64,000 bases of DNA, taken from positions 1 to 64,000 of the forward strand of contig CAYNID010000002.1 in NCBI GenBank assembly GCA_964397425.1, read 5' to 3'. A program made the position numbers and the translations under genes. This stretch comes from Hallerella sp964397425 (lineage in GTDB: Bacteria > Fibrobacterota > Fibrobacteria > Fibrobacterales > Fibrobacteraceae). The notes below the pieces were generated by a model. It did not search any database, was not told the DNA's origin, and saw only the letters and a list, made by a program, of their open reading frames with translations. Shown here piece by piece: positions 7,852 to 16,224 of the stretch; the stretch's first letter is position 1; every line of letters begins with the position of its first letter.

Positions 7852-8246
7852 TATTTGGAAAGCTTCGCTTCGGCTTTGGAGAGAAAGCGTTCTTGATGGA
7901 TGATGAACCGTTCGTGCATTCCGCCTCCAATATGTCCCCGCTCGTCATAAGCGTCGACTTCGAACAGGAGTTTCCGTTCATCGATGGAGACCAATTTGGA
8001 AATGCATTCCACTTTCATTCCCACGGGGGTGGGGGATTCGTGCGTGATGTTCATTAGGGTGCCGACGGTTTCTTCGCCGGGTTCCAAAAAGGGCGAAACG
8101 CTGGTCCAGGCCGCTTTTTCCAGCATGGCGGTCATGAACGCCGTCGAAAGAACGTTGATGTTCCCGCTGCCGATTTCTTTTGCCGTGTGTTCGTCTTCGA
8201 CAATGAATTCTACGCTTCCGACAAGATCGAGTTGTAATTTGGGCAT
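7851..8246 (-). CDS. FlK-like hot-dog thioesterase
   Basis: The 131-residue protein has the layout of the fluoroacetyl-CoA thioesterase (FlK) family: GSGNINVLSTAFMTAMLEKAA, GEETVGTLMNITHESPTPVG and GHIGGGMHERFIIHQERF. FlK members hydrolyse short acyl-CoAs using Thr, Glu and His, and candidates for all three are visible. Fluoroacetate itself is an unlikely substrate in this setting; a housekeeping acyl-CoA thioesterase is more plausible. It forms a two-gene unit with the pseudouridine synthase gene, which probably reflects transcription and not shared function. Confidence 0.82.
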   Translation of the reverse strand: MPKLQLDLVGSVEFIVEDEHTAKEIGSGNINVLSTAFMTAMLEKAAWTSVSPFLEPGEETVGTLMNITHESPTPVGMKVECISKLVSIDERKLLFEVDAYDERGHIGGGMHERFIIHQERFLSKAEAKLSK

Positions 8247-8431
8247 TCAGGAAAATCCTCGTTCAAGGTTCTTTGGGAGTGGAAAACTGTGATTTAGCGT
8301 TTTTTGAATTGTGAAATTCATTTTTATGGAATATAGAAATTTCAAAAGTGGGAAAAACAAGTTTTCGCTCTACCGCGATTTGGGAGCGCCTTTCGGAATG
8401 CGAAGAAACCTTTTGCAAGTGGCGCTAGCCG

Positions 8432-8460
8432 TTGCTGTTTGAATGGGATTTATCTATTTT
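8432..8460 (+). promoter_or_regulatory. Candidate promoter of nfeD
   Basis: TTGCTG (8432-8437) and TATTTT (8455-8460) are 17 nt apart, and TATTTTG also resembles the TAnnTTG element. The ATG follows 20 nt later with GGGAG as ribosome-binding site. It lies in the 234-nt divergent gap between the thioesterase and nfeD genes, where nothing else was recognised. Confidence 0.4.
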
Positions 8461-8480
8461 GTAAAAAACAGGGAGTTTTT

Positions 8481-9917
8481 ATGAATCATTTTCTTGTTGG
8501 GCTGTTCACTCTTTTCTGTTTTTGTGTTTCCGTCCACGCGAAATCGGCTGCTTGGATAACCCTAGAAGGCGACGTTGATCCGGGAATGTATGAATATACA
8601 GCCCGGGCGATTGGCGAAGCGGTAGAAAAAAATCCCGATTATATTGTATTTGACATCAATACATTCGGCGGTCGTTTGGATGCGGCATTCGACATTGTCG
8701 ACACGATCATGGGAATCAAAAAGTCGAAGACGGTCGCCCTTGTTTCGAAAAAGGCTATCAGTGCGGGCGCTTTGATTGCCCTTTCGAACAAGGAACTTTA
8801 CATGCTCCCCGGAACAACCATCGGCGATTGCGCGCCCATTGTGCAAAATGGGGATGGGACTCCCCAGATTATCGGAGAAAAAGTCCAGTCGCCGCTCCGT
8901 GCCAAATTCCGCAACCTGGCGCAAAAAAACGGTTATCCGGAACTCCTGTCCATGGCGATGGTTTCTCCGGATTTAGCCGTGTATGAATTGCAGCGCAAAG
9001 ATTCCACAATGGCGGTGGAAGCGTCCCGATATGAAAAGTGGAGTGCGAAAGAAAAGGCTTTTTGGGGAACTCCCAAAGTTTTGGTGGATTCCGGGGAATT
9101 GCTGACGATGACCGATGAAGAAGCCGTCGAATTGCATTTTTCAAAAGGCACTCCGGAAAATCGCGCGGCGTTTGAAAAGACTCTCGGAATTGAAGAAGTC
9201 CGCGAAATCAATATTTCGACAGGAGAAAAAATATCGCGCTTTATCGCCGGAATTTCTGGCATCCTGCTCATCTTGGGATTTGGCGCACTTTACATCGAAT
9301 TCAAAACTCCCGGCTTCGGATTCTTCGGCATTGTGGGAATCCTCTTGATTGCGACAGTCTTTGTGGGGCAATACGTTCATCACATCGGCAATTATCTTCC
9401 GCTCATCTTGCTTGTCCTCGGAGCGATTCTTTTTGTCGTGGAAATTTTACTGATGCCGGGGACGTTCCTGTTCGGCATTTCGGGAATCGCCTGTATGATT
9501 TTGGCGTTGGTCCTCACTTTTGACGTTTCCCAGTTGCCGTCTTTTCTTCCCCAAATCGCTTCGGGTTCTGTTTTGCCCGCGGTCCTTTACATTTTGAGCT
9601 GCGCCTTATTCGCCATGGTGATTCCGATTCTCGCTTCCAAGTATTTAATTCCGCTTTTGCCGGAGCGATTCAGTCCAATGCTCAAAACGGATTTGGAATC
9701 GGCGAAATCGCCAACGGAAAATGTCGCCGAAGTTCACCCCGGAGATTTGGGCGTGGCGGAAACGCCGCTCCGCCCTGTTGGACACGCCCGGTTTGGAGAA
9801 AACGCTTTTGATGTGCAAACCAGGGGCGATATGATAAACGCAGGCGAGTCCGTCTGCGTTGTAGAAGTTGCCGATGGGAGAATTTGGGTTAAAAGGAATC
9901 GGGAAAAAATCAGTTAA
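8481..9917 (+). CDS. nfeD: NfeD-family membrane-bound ClpP-class serine protease
   Basis: The 478-residue protein has a signal peptide (residues 1 to about 20), a ClpP-fold protease domain with candidate nucleophile Ser94 in AISAGALIA and lysine base Lys134 in GEKVQSP, by analogy with archaeal 1510-N. A block of about five membrane segments follows (about 245-400), and then a C-terminal OB-fold NfeD domain (about 420-475). Such proteins are thought to work with stomatin-like partners in membrane quality control; no stomatin gene lies nearby. The ATG at 8481 has GGGAG 6 nt upstream and exactly precedes the signal sequence. Its stop overlaps the trpS 3' end by 4 nt. Confidence 0.9.
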   Translation: MNHFLVGLFTLFCFCVSVHAKSAAWITLEGDVDPGMYEYTARAIGEAVEKNPDYIVFDINTFGGRLDAAFDIVDTIMGIKKSKTVALVSKKAISAGALIALSNKELYMLPGTTIGDCAPIVQNGDGTPQIIGEKVQSPLRAKFRNLAQKNGYPELLSMAMVSPDLAVYELQRKDSTMAVEASRYEKWSAKEKAFWGTPKVLVDSGELLTMTDEEAVELHFSKGTPENRAAFEKTLGIEEVREINISTGEKISRFIAGISGILLILGFGALYIEFKTPGFGFFGIVGILLIATVFVGQYVHHIGNYLPLILLVLGAILFVVEILLMPGTFLFGISGIACMILALVLTFDVSQLPSFLPQIASGSVLPAVLYILSCALFAMVIPILASKYLIPLLPERFSPMLKTDLESAKSPTENVAEVHPGDLGVAETPLRPVGHARFGENAFDVQTRGDMINAGESVCVVEVADGRIWVKRNREKIS

Positions 9918-10918
9918 AACGATTTTCCGTAGCCGAGAACTTCGCGAACTTGGTCGAGATGTTCTTTGGCGATGGGGCGCGCCTTCTCCGCTCCGGCGTG
10001 GAGAATTTCGTCGATGCGTTCGGGGTGCGCCATGAGATCGTTGTACGTTTCCCGCATTTCGCCGAAGGTCCGTTCGAGAATGTTTTGAAGTTCATTCTTG
10101 GCGTAACCCCAGCCCATGCCGCCTGCGCGATATGTTTCGGCGAGGGTTTTCGCTTCGTCGGGAGTGGCGAACAGCTTGTAAAGTCCGAAAACATTGCAGG
10201 TGTCGGGATCTTTGGGGGCTTCAATGGGAAGACTGTTCGTGACGATTTTTCCGATTTTCTTTTTGCGCGCTTTCGCATCGAGGAAAATTTCAATCGTGTT
10301 GTCGTAAGATTTGCTCATCTTGCGCCCGTCAAGCCCCGGAATGACGTCTGTCGTTTCTTGAATGAGGGGTTCGGGAACCGTGAAAACTTCTTTCTTCATT
10401 TGTTTGTTGAAGCGGATGGCGATGTCGCGGGCGAATTCCACGTGCTGTTTCTGGTCTTTGCCAACGGGGACAACATCGGCGTTGAACATGAGAATGTCGG
10501 CGTCCATCAGGCAGGGGTAGCAGTAAAGGCCCATGTTGACGTTCGTGTCTAAATCCTCTCCTGCGGCGCGATTCGCTTCCATTTTCGCCTTGTATGCATG
10601 AGCGCGGTTCATAAAACCTTTGGGAGTAAAGCAGCTCAGGGCCCAACTGAGTTCAAAAATTTCGGGAATGTCGCTTTGTTTGTAAAAAAGTCCCTTTTCC
10701 GGGTCAAGTCCGCAAGCAATCCAAGTGGCGGCGACTTTGCGGATGTTGTCCGCCATTTCTTTCCCGTCGTGCACGGTGGTGAGCGCGTGGTAATCGGCGA
10801 TGAAGTAGACTGTTTCGTAATCTTTGGAAAGTTCGAGAGCGGGGCGGATGGCTCCCAGGTAATTACCGAGGTGGGGAGTTCCTGTAGGTTTGATGCCTGT
10901 CAAAGAAATTTTTTTCAT
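9914..10918 (-). CDS. trpS: Tryptophanyl-tRNA synthetase
   Basis: This class-I aminoacyl-tRNA synthetase of 334 residues, close to the usual bacterial length, charges tRNA-Trp. The HIGH motif appears as TPHLGNYLG (residues about 13-21) and the KMSKS motif as GRKMSKSYDN (about 205). ADYHALTT and the helical C-terminal anticodon-binding part are intact. The ATG lacks a Shine-Dalgarno, but TAAATTTG ends 4 nt upstream, suggesting a leaderless transcript or a separate promoter after the GH8 gene. Confidence 0.96.
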   Translation of the reverse strand: MKKISLTGIKPTGTPHLGNYLGAIRPALELSKDYETVYFIADYHALTTVHDGKEMADNIRKVAATWIACGLDPEKGLFYKQSDIPEIFELSWALSCFTPKGFMNRAHAYKAKMEANRAAGEDLDTNVNMGLYCYPCLMDADILMFNADVVPVGKDQKQHVEFARDIAIRFNKQMKKEVFTVPEPLIQETTDVIPGLDGRKMSKSYDNTIEIFLDAKARKKKIGKIVTNSLPIEAPKDPDTCNVFGLYKLFATPDEAKTLAETYRAGGMGWGYAKNELQNILERTFGEMRETYNDLMAHPERIDEILHAGAEKARPIAKEHLDQVREVLGYGKSF

Positions 10919-10922
10919 AGTC

Positions 10923-10930
10923 CAAATTTA
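10923..10930 (-). promoter_or_regulatory. TAAATTTG element 4 nt before trpS
   Basis: On the minus strand TAAATTTG matches the Bacteroidetes -7 consensus TAnnTTTG exactly and sits in the 28-nt gap between the GH8 gene and trpS. It could give trpS its own near-leaderless promoter. Confidence 0.4.
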
Positions 10931-10946
10931 GAAAGTTGTGAAAGGT

Positions 10947-12095
10947 TCAGTCTGGGGATAGGGCGAGAAGCCCCAACATGTAAAGCATTCCGTCGTAGTA
11001 GCGCCATTTTCCGCGAGGAACGGGTTCTTTGAAAAACGCTTCGAGAATCGGTGCGGCGAGTTTTTTGTCTGCGGGATTTTCAAAATCCAGAGCGAGAGCC
11101 GCTGCGGCGTTCATCGCCAAAAGTCCGGGGGTCATTGCGCGAGGTTCGGTGGGAAATTTTCCTCCATCGATGCGGTAATCGGCAAACGGAAAATCTTGTG
11201 ATGCAAAAAAGGTCAGGAGATTTCGGATGGCATCCCGTTCGAATTCTTTCGCTTCGCCCCGGAGTTCTTCGCAAACGCCTGGAATTTCCCATTGAAAATC
11301 CTGGGCGAGGTTGAGGGCGACGCGCCAGGCGTCTCCGCTGAAACATTCGCTTGTCGGAAAAAAGTCCGTGTGTTTGGGCGTGCCGTTGAATTTTGCGTAA
11401 TCGGGCGAGAGACCTGTGCTGGGGTGGATGGCCTTTTTTAAAAAGCAGAGGCTCGCCGCATAGGCGTCTTCCCAAAAAGAATCCCCTGTCGCTTTGTAAA
11501 AAAGCCGATAAAAGGCAAGCGTGTGATAACTCGGGTCGGAGAAATCGTTTCCTTCCATGGGAGAAAAACGGACCAGATGATTTTCGGGGTCGAAAAGGGC
11601 GCGGACTTTTCCTCTCATCGGTTTGTGGACCATTTGGTTCAGCAATTCAACGGCTTCGCGTTTGTATTCCGGATGGTCAAATTTTTCGGCGGCGATGAGA
11701 AGGGCGGCGGCAAAGTATTCTTCGCCGTCTGGCGCGGCCCCCTTGTCTATTTTGTAAAAATGAAAATCTGTGCCCGGAGACTTGGCGACTTGCCAGGCGA
11801 AGTAGGGCGCATAATCCCCTTCGGTGTTTTGGAGATGCTGCTTTGAAAAATTCCAGAGGGCGGAAAATTCCGTTTCCAATCCGAGGCGTGCTGCGATGAA
11901 CATTCCATAGCTCATTCCTTCGCTGCGGATATCCCCGTGGCCGATATCTTCGATATAAGAAAGTTCACCGGTTGGAAAACAGATGCGTTCTTCTGTCGGA
12001 TTTCCGTAAAAAAGTTGGGCGTGTGCGCTTTCAATTTTACGTTTGACGTCTTCGTCAGAAATTCCGATTATCCGGAAAGGACTTTTGTCAGGCAT
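10947..12095 (-). CDS. GH8 reducing-end xylose-releasing exo-oligoxylanase (Rex-like)
   Basis: The 382-residue product has no signal peptide and shows GH8 features: RSEGMSYGMFIA with candidate general acid Glu59, APDGEEYF near residue 114, and DPSYHTLAFYRLFY. The combination SEGMSYG plus APDGEEYFA matches what I recall of Bacillus Rex enzymes, which trim xylose from the reducing end of short xylo-oligosaccharides. A cytoplasmic location would suit imported hemicellulose fragments. The ATG at 12095 overlaps the HAD stop (TGATG), so it is the last gene of the minus-strand set; the longer open frame upstream is antisense-free HAD sequence and was rejected. Confidence 0.88.
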   Translation of the reverse strand: MPDKSPFRIIGISDEDVKRKIESAHAQLFYGNPTEERICFPTGELSYIEDIGHGDIRSEGMSYGMFIAARLGLETEFSALWNFSKQHLQNTEGDYAPYFAWQVAKSPGTDFHFYKIDKGAAPDGEEYFAAALLIAAEKFDHPEYKREAVELLNQMVHKPMRGKVRALFDPENHLVRFSPMEGNDFSDPSYHTLAFYRLFYKATGDSFWEDAYAASLCFLKKAIHPSTGLSPDYAKFNGTPKHTDFFPTSECFSGDAWRVALNLAQDFQWEIPGVCEELRGEAKEFERDAIRNLLTFFASQDFPFADYRIDGGKFPTEPRAMTPGLLAMNAAAALALDFENPADKKLAAPILEAFFKEPVPRGKWRYYDGMLYMLGLLALSPD

Positions 12096-12751
12096 CAGAT
12101 ATCTCCGAAAATGTCCAACAGGGAAGTTCCGTTTTGAAACAGCCTTGTTTGCATTCCAACGGCTCCCGCTCCGCGGATGTCGCGTTCCGGATCGTCGCCC
12201 ACGTAAATGGTGTCGGCGGGATTTGTTCCCAGTTTTTTTAGGGCCAAATGGAAAATTTCCGGTTCCGGCTTTTTGCAAGCGACTTCGCCCGAGATGATGA
12301 CGGCATCCAACAATTCCAACAGGCCGTTTTTGCGCAAGACTTTTCGCACGTGAGGCGCGTGCTGGAAATTGGAAATGATTCCCACCCGGATGCCTTTTCC
12401 GCGGAGCATGTTGAGCAGGGGAATCGTTTCGGAATGAATGGGGACAAGCCTTTGCCAACGGTTCATGGAAATTGCCGCCGTATGCTTTATCCAGTTGTCG
12501 TCGGGAATTTTTCCATTTTGCTCCGCCAAGTTTTTCAAGCGGATTTCATAATCGGAATAACGGTTGTCCGGTTTGATGGAAGTGGAAAAAAATTTCCGGC
12601 ATTGTTTGGACACGGTCGCCGCGGAAACGGAAATTCCCAAAGAATACAACGCTTTGGCCAAATCTTCGTGCCACAGGGAAAAGGCCTTCGACATGTTGCC
12701 GTAGGTGAAGAGCGTTCCATATAAGTCGAAAAGGGCTCCGGAAATTTTCAT
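12095..12751 (-). CDS. HAD-superfamily hydrolase (haloacid dehalogenase/phosphatase-like)
   Basis: This 218-residue HAD protein has motif I DLYGTLF (Asp9; the usual second Asp is Tyr, as in haloacid-dehalogenase-like members), motif II Ser in IISNFQ, motif III Lys in CKKPEPEIF and motif IV GDDPERDI. The insert between motifs I and II is a helical C1 cap. The Tyr in motif I points to a dehalogenase-type rather than phosphatase-type first step, but many such proteins act on phosphate esters, so the substrate is unknown. It sits between the Dabb and GH8 genes with tight spacing. Confidence 0.85.
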   Translation of the reverse strand: MKISGALFDLYGTLFTYGNMSKAFSLWHEDLAKALYSLGISVSAATVSKQCRKFFSTSIKPDNRYSDYEIRLKNLAEQNGKIPDDNWIKHTAAISMNRWQRLVPIHSETIPLLNMLRGKGIRVGIISNFQHAPHVRKVLRKNGLLELLDAVIISGEVACKKPEPEIFHLALKKLGTNPADTIYVGDDPERDIRGAGAVGMQTRLFQNGTSLLDIFGDI

Positions 12752-12759
12752 GGCCGGCG

Positions 12760-13062
12760 TTAAACTTCGTAATCAATGACGGCGCGGTCTGTCGAAACTT
12801 TGCCGATGAATTGCTTGATTTCAACGTGGGCTGGATATTCTTGGTAAAAATCCAAATCCGCTTTGGTGGCGAATTTGGTGATGAGTCCTAAATCCCAAGC
12901 GGCTGCGCTGCGGTTGAAGTCCGCGCCGGATTCAATCGAGAGAAGTCCGGGAACGTTTCCTTCCAAGGCTTTGAATTTTGAAACGATTGTCTGGGCGTTT
13001 TCTTTTGCGGAAGCGCCTTCGGCTTCGGCCTTCAGTTTCCAAAGTACGATGTGCGTTATCAT
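12760..13062 (-). CDS. Dabb-family (stress-responsive A/B barrel) protein
   Basis: This 100-residue dimeric alpha-beta barrel protein has the usual N-terminal HIVLWKLK strand, a middle GADFNRS and FATKADLDFYQEYPAH near residues 66-81. Members of the family include stress proteins of plants and small bacterial proteins with no known reaction. GAGGA lies about 7 nt before the ATG, and the start is 1 nt after the glycosyltransferase stop. It was probably carried along in the operon; no specific role can be inferred. Confidence 0.8.
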   Translation of the reverse strand: MITHIVLWKLKAEAEGASAKENAQTIVSKFKALEGNVPGLLSIESGADFNRSAAAWDLGLITKFATKADLDFYQEYPAHVEIKQFIGKVSTDRAVIDYEV

Positions 13063-13063
13063 A

Positions 13064-14251
13064 TTATCCTCTGATTAATTTTTGGTACATGGCCATTTGC
13101 CTTTTAAAACAGCTTGTCCAACTGTAATTTTGGGCGTAAGCCACGGCGTTGTTTTTCAATTTTGGCAAGTCCATTTGGGAAACCTTGATGATGGCGTCGG
13201 CCAGGGCTTGTGGCGTGCGGTGTTCCAATAGAACTCCTGCGCCCGAGTTGCGGAGATGTTCTCCGGCGGCTCCCGTCGAAGCGGCGACAAGGGCGTCGCC
13301 GCAGGCCAAACATTCCAAAATGGAAAGTCCAAAAGTTTCCCAGCCCGACAGGGCTAGCGACAAATCCACGCTGGCGTAATGCCTCGCCATTTCTTGGATG
13401 CCGTTGATAAACCCTTCATAGCGGATGTGCTTGTATTTTTCGGCTGATGCTTTGACAAGGGGCAAGTCCGGACCCGTTCCCGCAAAAAGGACTGCCGGTT
13501 CTGCATTCAGTCTTTGGCAAAGAATCGGGTACGCGTCAAGGAACAGTCGAAGTCCTTTTTCATCGCAAAAACGGTGGGGGAAAAAGATTGTCAGTCGATT
13601 CGGGTCGCCGTCTTTCAATTCGCACGTTAAATTTTCATCGCGCGCTTCGGGGGTGAAATTTTCCAAATCGACTCCAAGGGGAATCCATTCCAAGCGTTCG
13701 CCGGAGAAACCGTTTTGTCCAATGCGGGAGAGAATTTCTTGTGAACTGGCTTCGATTTTGGCGTATTGGCGAAAGCTGGAGCGCGCATAAGCGAAAGCGA
13801 TTGACTCCGCCTTTTTTCCGATTTTCGGAAGTCCCCATTTTTCAAAAAAACGGCGCACATAGGTGACGGGAAAGTCGGCGTGCCAAAAAGCGGTCAAGCG
13901 CGGCGGCTTAGAAAGGCGCGCGGATGCTTTGGAAACCGCCTTGGGAAGAATATACGGAGAGCCGACTTCAACGATATCGGGGGCGTATTTTTGAAGATAA
14001 GGAAAAATATCCCGCTGTTTCCAAAGGAATCGGTATTCCCAATTTCCGGGGAATTTGAACGCCCGGACGTGTTCGATGATAAGGGAGTCTGAAACTTTTT
14101 CGGTGAATGTCCGGCTGTCGTTTTGGACAAAGACCAGCAGAGCGTCGGGTTGATGACTGTAAAATTGCATCCGCTCTAAATGGTAACGGCGGACTCCTCC
14201 TCCGGATGGACTCCAAAAGTTGTCAAAGTCAACGATGGTCAGACGGTTCAT
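13064..14251 (-). CDS. Group-1 (GT4) glycosyltransferase
   Basis: The 395-residue product has a GT-B fold: an N-terminal domain starting TIVDFDNFWSPSGGGVRRYH (glycine-rich loop), and a C-terminal nucleotide-sugar domain with FFPHRFCDEKGL and the retaining ExFGxxxxE signature WETFGLSILE (about residue 305). It would transfer a sugar from a nucleotide sugar to a lipid, glycan or small acceptor. No other surface-polysaccharide genes lie nearby. The ATG at 14251 overlaps the stop of the primase-like gene by 4 nt (ATGA), implying coupled translation of two apparently unrelated proteins. Confidence 0.9.
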   Translation of the reverse strand: MNRLTIVDFDNFWSPSGGGVRRYHLERMQFYSHQPDALLVFVQNDSRTFTEKVSDSLIIEHVRAFKFPGNWEYRFLWKQRDIFPYLQKYAPDIVEVGSPYILPKAVSKASARLSKPPRLTAFWHADFPVTYVRRFFEKWGLPKIGKKAESIAFAYARSSFRQYAKIEASSQEILSRIGQNGFSGERLEWIPLGVDLENFTPEARDENLTCELKDGDPNRLTIFFPHRFCDEKGLRLFLDAYPILCQRLNAEPAVLFAGTGPDLPLVKASAEKYKHIRYEGFINGIQEMARHYASVDLSLALSGWETFGLSILECLACGDALVAASTGAAGEHLRNSGAGVLLEHRTPQALADAIIKVSQMDLPKLKNNAVAYAQNYSWTSCFKRQMAMYQKLIRG

Positions 14252-16146
14252 GCTTCTTTTTCTTTCATCCGGTAAGATTTGTCGGAAAACAGCAGATTGG
14301 CTTCGTATAAAGTCGAACCGGAATTTTTCATGTTGACTGTCAGCCAGAGCGCCCCGTCGTCTTTGCGTTCTAACCAGAACGTCGTATCCGCATCGCGCAG
14401 GTAGGGCCGCGGTCCGACAATCCGGTCGTTTTCCTTGCAAAGTTCGCCGCTGATGAATACGGGAATGTCCAAGGCCTTGTAAAGATCCAGCACGGCGGAA
14501 GAGCGCCGTTCGCTGAGCCCTTGAATGTCGGCCCAGTCCGAAATCCGCAAATGGTCGATGCCATCGATGAGAAGAATCAGGTTCGGCTTTTCGGAAAGTT
14601 CCGATTGCAGCTCGCCGAGAAACGCATCAAAGTGGAACGTTTCTGTCGCTTCCCAAATTTCAATCCGGTCGGATTCCACGTAAGAAAGCAGTTGCCGTGT
14701 CGCTTCGTGAATTCTCCGGTTGATTTCGTCGTCCTTGTTTTGCTTGCGGACATCGGCTTCGGAGACGTCGGCCAACATGGCGACCATCCTGTCGAAGACT
14801 TGCCGCCTGGGACAATCCAAAGCGACGTAAATGACTTTGGCTTCCGGGTTGCCGTCGATTAAATCCAGGGAAAGAGAAGACAACGCGTAACTTTTGAATC
14901 CAAACGGTTCCGACGAGAGAAAGTGGTAACCGGGGAGAATGCCGTCGAGGGCGTGCGAAAGGGCGGGGAAGTTGGAAATCTTGTAACCCACATCGACTTC
15001 GGCATCGCGGTTCATTGCCAGGTGAAAGTTTTCACGGATGTCTTGCAATAAAACGGACTTGCGATGCGTCCGCATGGTGTCTTCTTCGGTATCGCGGATT
15101 TTGGAAAGCAGGGTGTCTGCGCCTTCTTTGCGCAAAAAGGTGTCAACGGTTTCGCCATCGGGGAGAACGATGGATTTAAAACCGATGCGTTCCGATTCGG
15201 CTAATTCCAAACATCTGCGGATGTGATATTCTTGGGCGCGCCGGCTGGATTCTTTGCGGAGGAGGAGTGTAACGCTCTCTGCGCCGCAGGCCTTGAGTTT
15301 GTAAAGGTGGCTGCGGCTGAAGGGCTGATACATTGTCGAAACGACTCCGGGAATTCCGGAAAGGTCTGCGGTCAACGCATCGAAAAGGCCTTCGACGACG
15401 ATGGGAGAATCCATGTCTTGCTGGATGTTGAACGGAATATCCAAAGGTCCTGAGGCGTAAGAAATGTAAGTGTCTTCTCCGGAATTGGGCGTCCCCGCAT
15501 TGTCTAACAGGCGACCGTAAACGGAATGAATGACACCTTTGGAATTGCGGGCGGGAATCGTGAGGCGCGGCTCGTGGGAAAATTCGAGATTGTCCAGGTA
15601 AAAGCTGACTTCGTGCCTTTCAAGCCCGGAAAGCATGCAATAACTGAAAAACGGTTCCGGATCCCCGCTGTAATAGCCGATGCCGTAAAGTTTTGCCTGG
15701 TCGGCGGTCCAACCGCGGGCTTTTAAAAACTCCGCAGTCGATTCGCTTTTGGCGGCGGCTAAATAGCAATAGCGGACGAAACATTCCAAAACGCGGACTT
15801 TTTCACCGCCGATTTCCTTGTTCTTGACATCGCTTTCCCGCAAGCCCTGGACTTGTTCTTCTGAAGAACCCCAAAAATCGAGAGCTTCTTTTCGGGCGGA
15901 TTTTTCATCCATTCCGTTGAAGCGAGTCCGCATCAAAAATTCGACAAGGTCGCCGTCGTTGTTGCATTGCAAACAATGGTAACGCCAATAGCCGAGGGAA
16001 TCGTAAAAGAAGAGGGACGTTTCTTCTGGAGCGTGGAACGGACAGGCGGATACAAAATTGCGCCCCCAACGTCTCAGAGGAATTCCGAGTCTTCGCGGAT
16101 GGGTCTTGATGCAGGAAAAAGCGAATTTATCATCTTCGATGAGCAT
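14248..16146 (-). CDS. Primase-helicase-like protein with degenerate active sites
   Basis: The 632-residue product follows the domain order of T7 gp4/Twinkle. It has a CHC2 zinc finger with Cys35, His38, Cys58 and Cys61, a primase-core region (FLKARGWTADQ, RLTIPARNSKG), a TOPRIM fold with the EG Glu kept (IVVEGLFDAL), and a DnaB-like RecA domain (about 400-630). The TOPRIM DxD loop is replaced by LLLRKESS, and the Walker A position reads SSEPFGFKSY without the normal GKT. Walker B (LILLIDGID) and the late RPYLRDADTTFWLER survive. It is therefore probably not a working primase or helicase. The ATG at 16146 has GAGGTG just upstream. It is not in a phage context; it is coupled to a GT4 gene. Confidence 0.75.
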   Translation of the reverse strand: MLIEDDKFAFSCIKTHPRRLGIPLRRWGRNFVSACPFHAPEETSLFFYDSLGYWRYHCLQCNNDGDLVEFLMRTRFNGMDEKSARKEALDFWGSSEEQVQGLRESDVKNKEIGGEKVRVLECFVRYCYLAAAKSESTAEFLKARGWTADQAKLYGIGYYSGDPEPFFSYCMLSGLERHEVSFYLDNLEFSHEPRLTIPARNSKGVIHSVYGRLLDNAGTPNSGEDTYISYASGPLDIPFNIQQDMDSPIVVEGLFDALTADLSGIPGVVSTMYQPFSRSHLYKLKACGAESVTLLLRKESSRRAQEYHIRRCLELAESERIGFKSIVLPDGETVDTFLRKEGADTLLSKIRDTEEDTMRTHRKSVLLQDIRENFHLAMNRDAEVDVGYKISNFPALSHALDGILPGYHFLSSEPFGFKSYALSSLSLDLIDGNPEAKVIYVALDCPRRQVFDRMVAMLADVSEADVRKQNKDDEINRRIHEATRQLLSYVESDRIEIWEATETFHFDAFLGELQSELSEKPNLILLIDGIDHLRISDWADIQGLSERRSSAVLDLYKALDIPVFISGELCKENDRIVGPRPYLRDADTTFWLERKDDGALWLTVNMKNSGSTLYEANLLFSDKSYRMKEKEA

Positions 16147-16224
16147 GGCCACCTCAAATCGGCAACATAGAAAATTTAAAGAAAGCGGTCTGTGGTGAAT
16201 GGCTGTTGACGGATGAAAATGAAG

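Noticed and set aside
12096..12458. N-terminal extension of the GH8 protein
   Set aside because: The upstream open frame is the HAD gene read in another frame; TGATG coupling supports the start at 12095.
14252..14440. N-terminal extension of the GT4 glycosyltransferase
   Set aside because: This part is the primase-like gene in another frame; the 4-nt ATGA overlap marks the real start.
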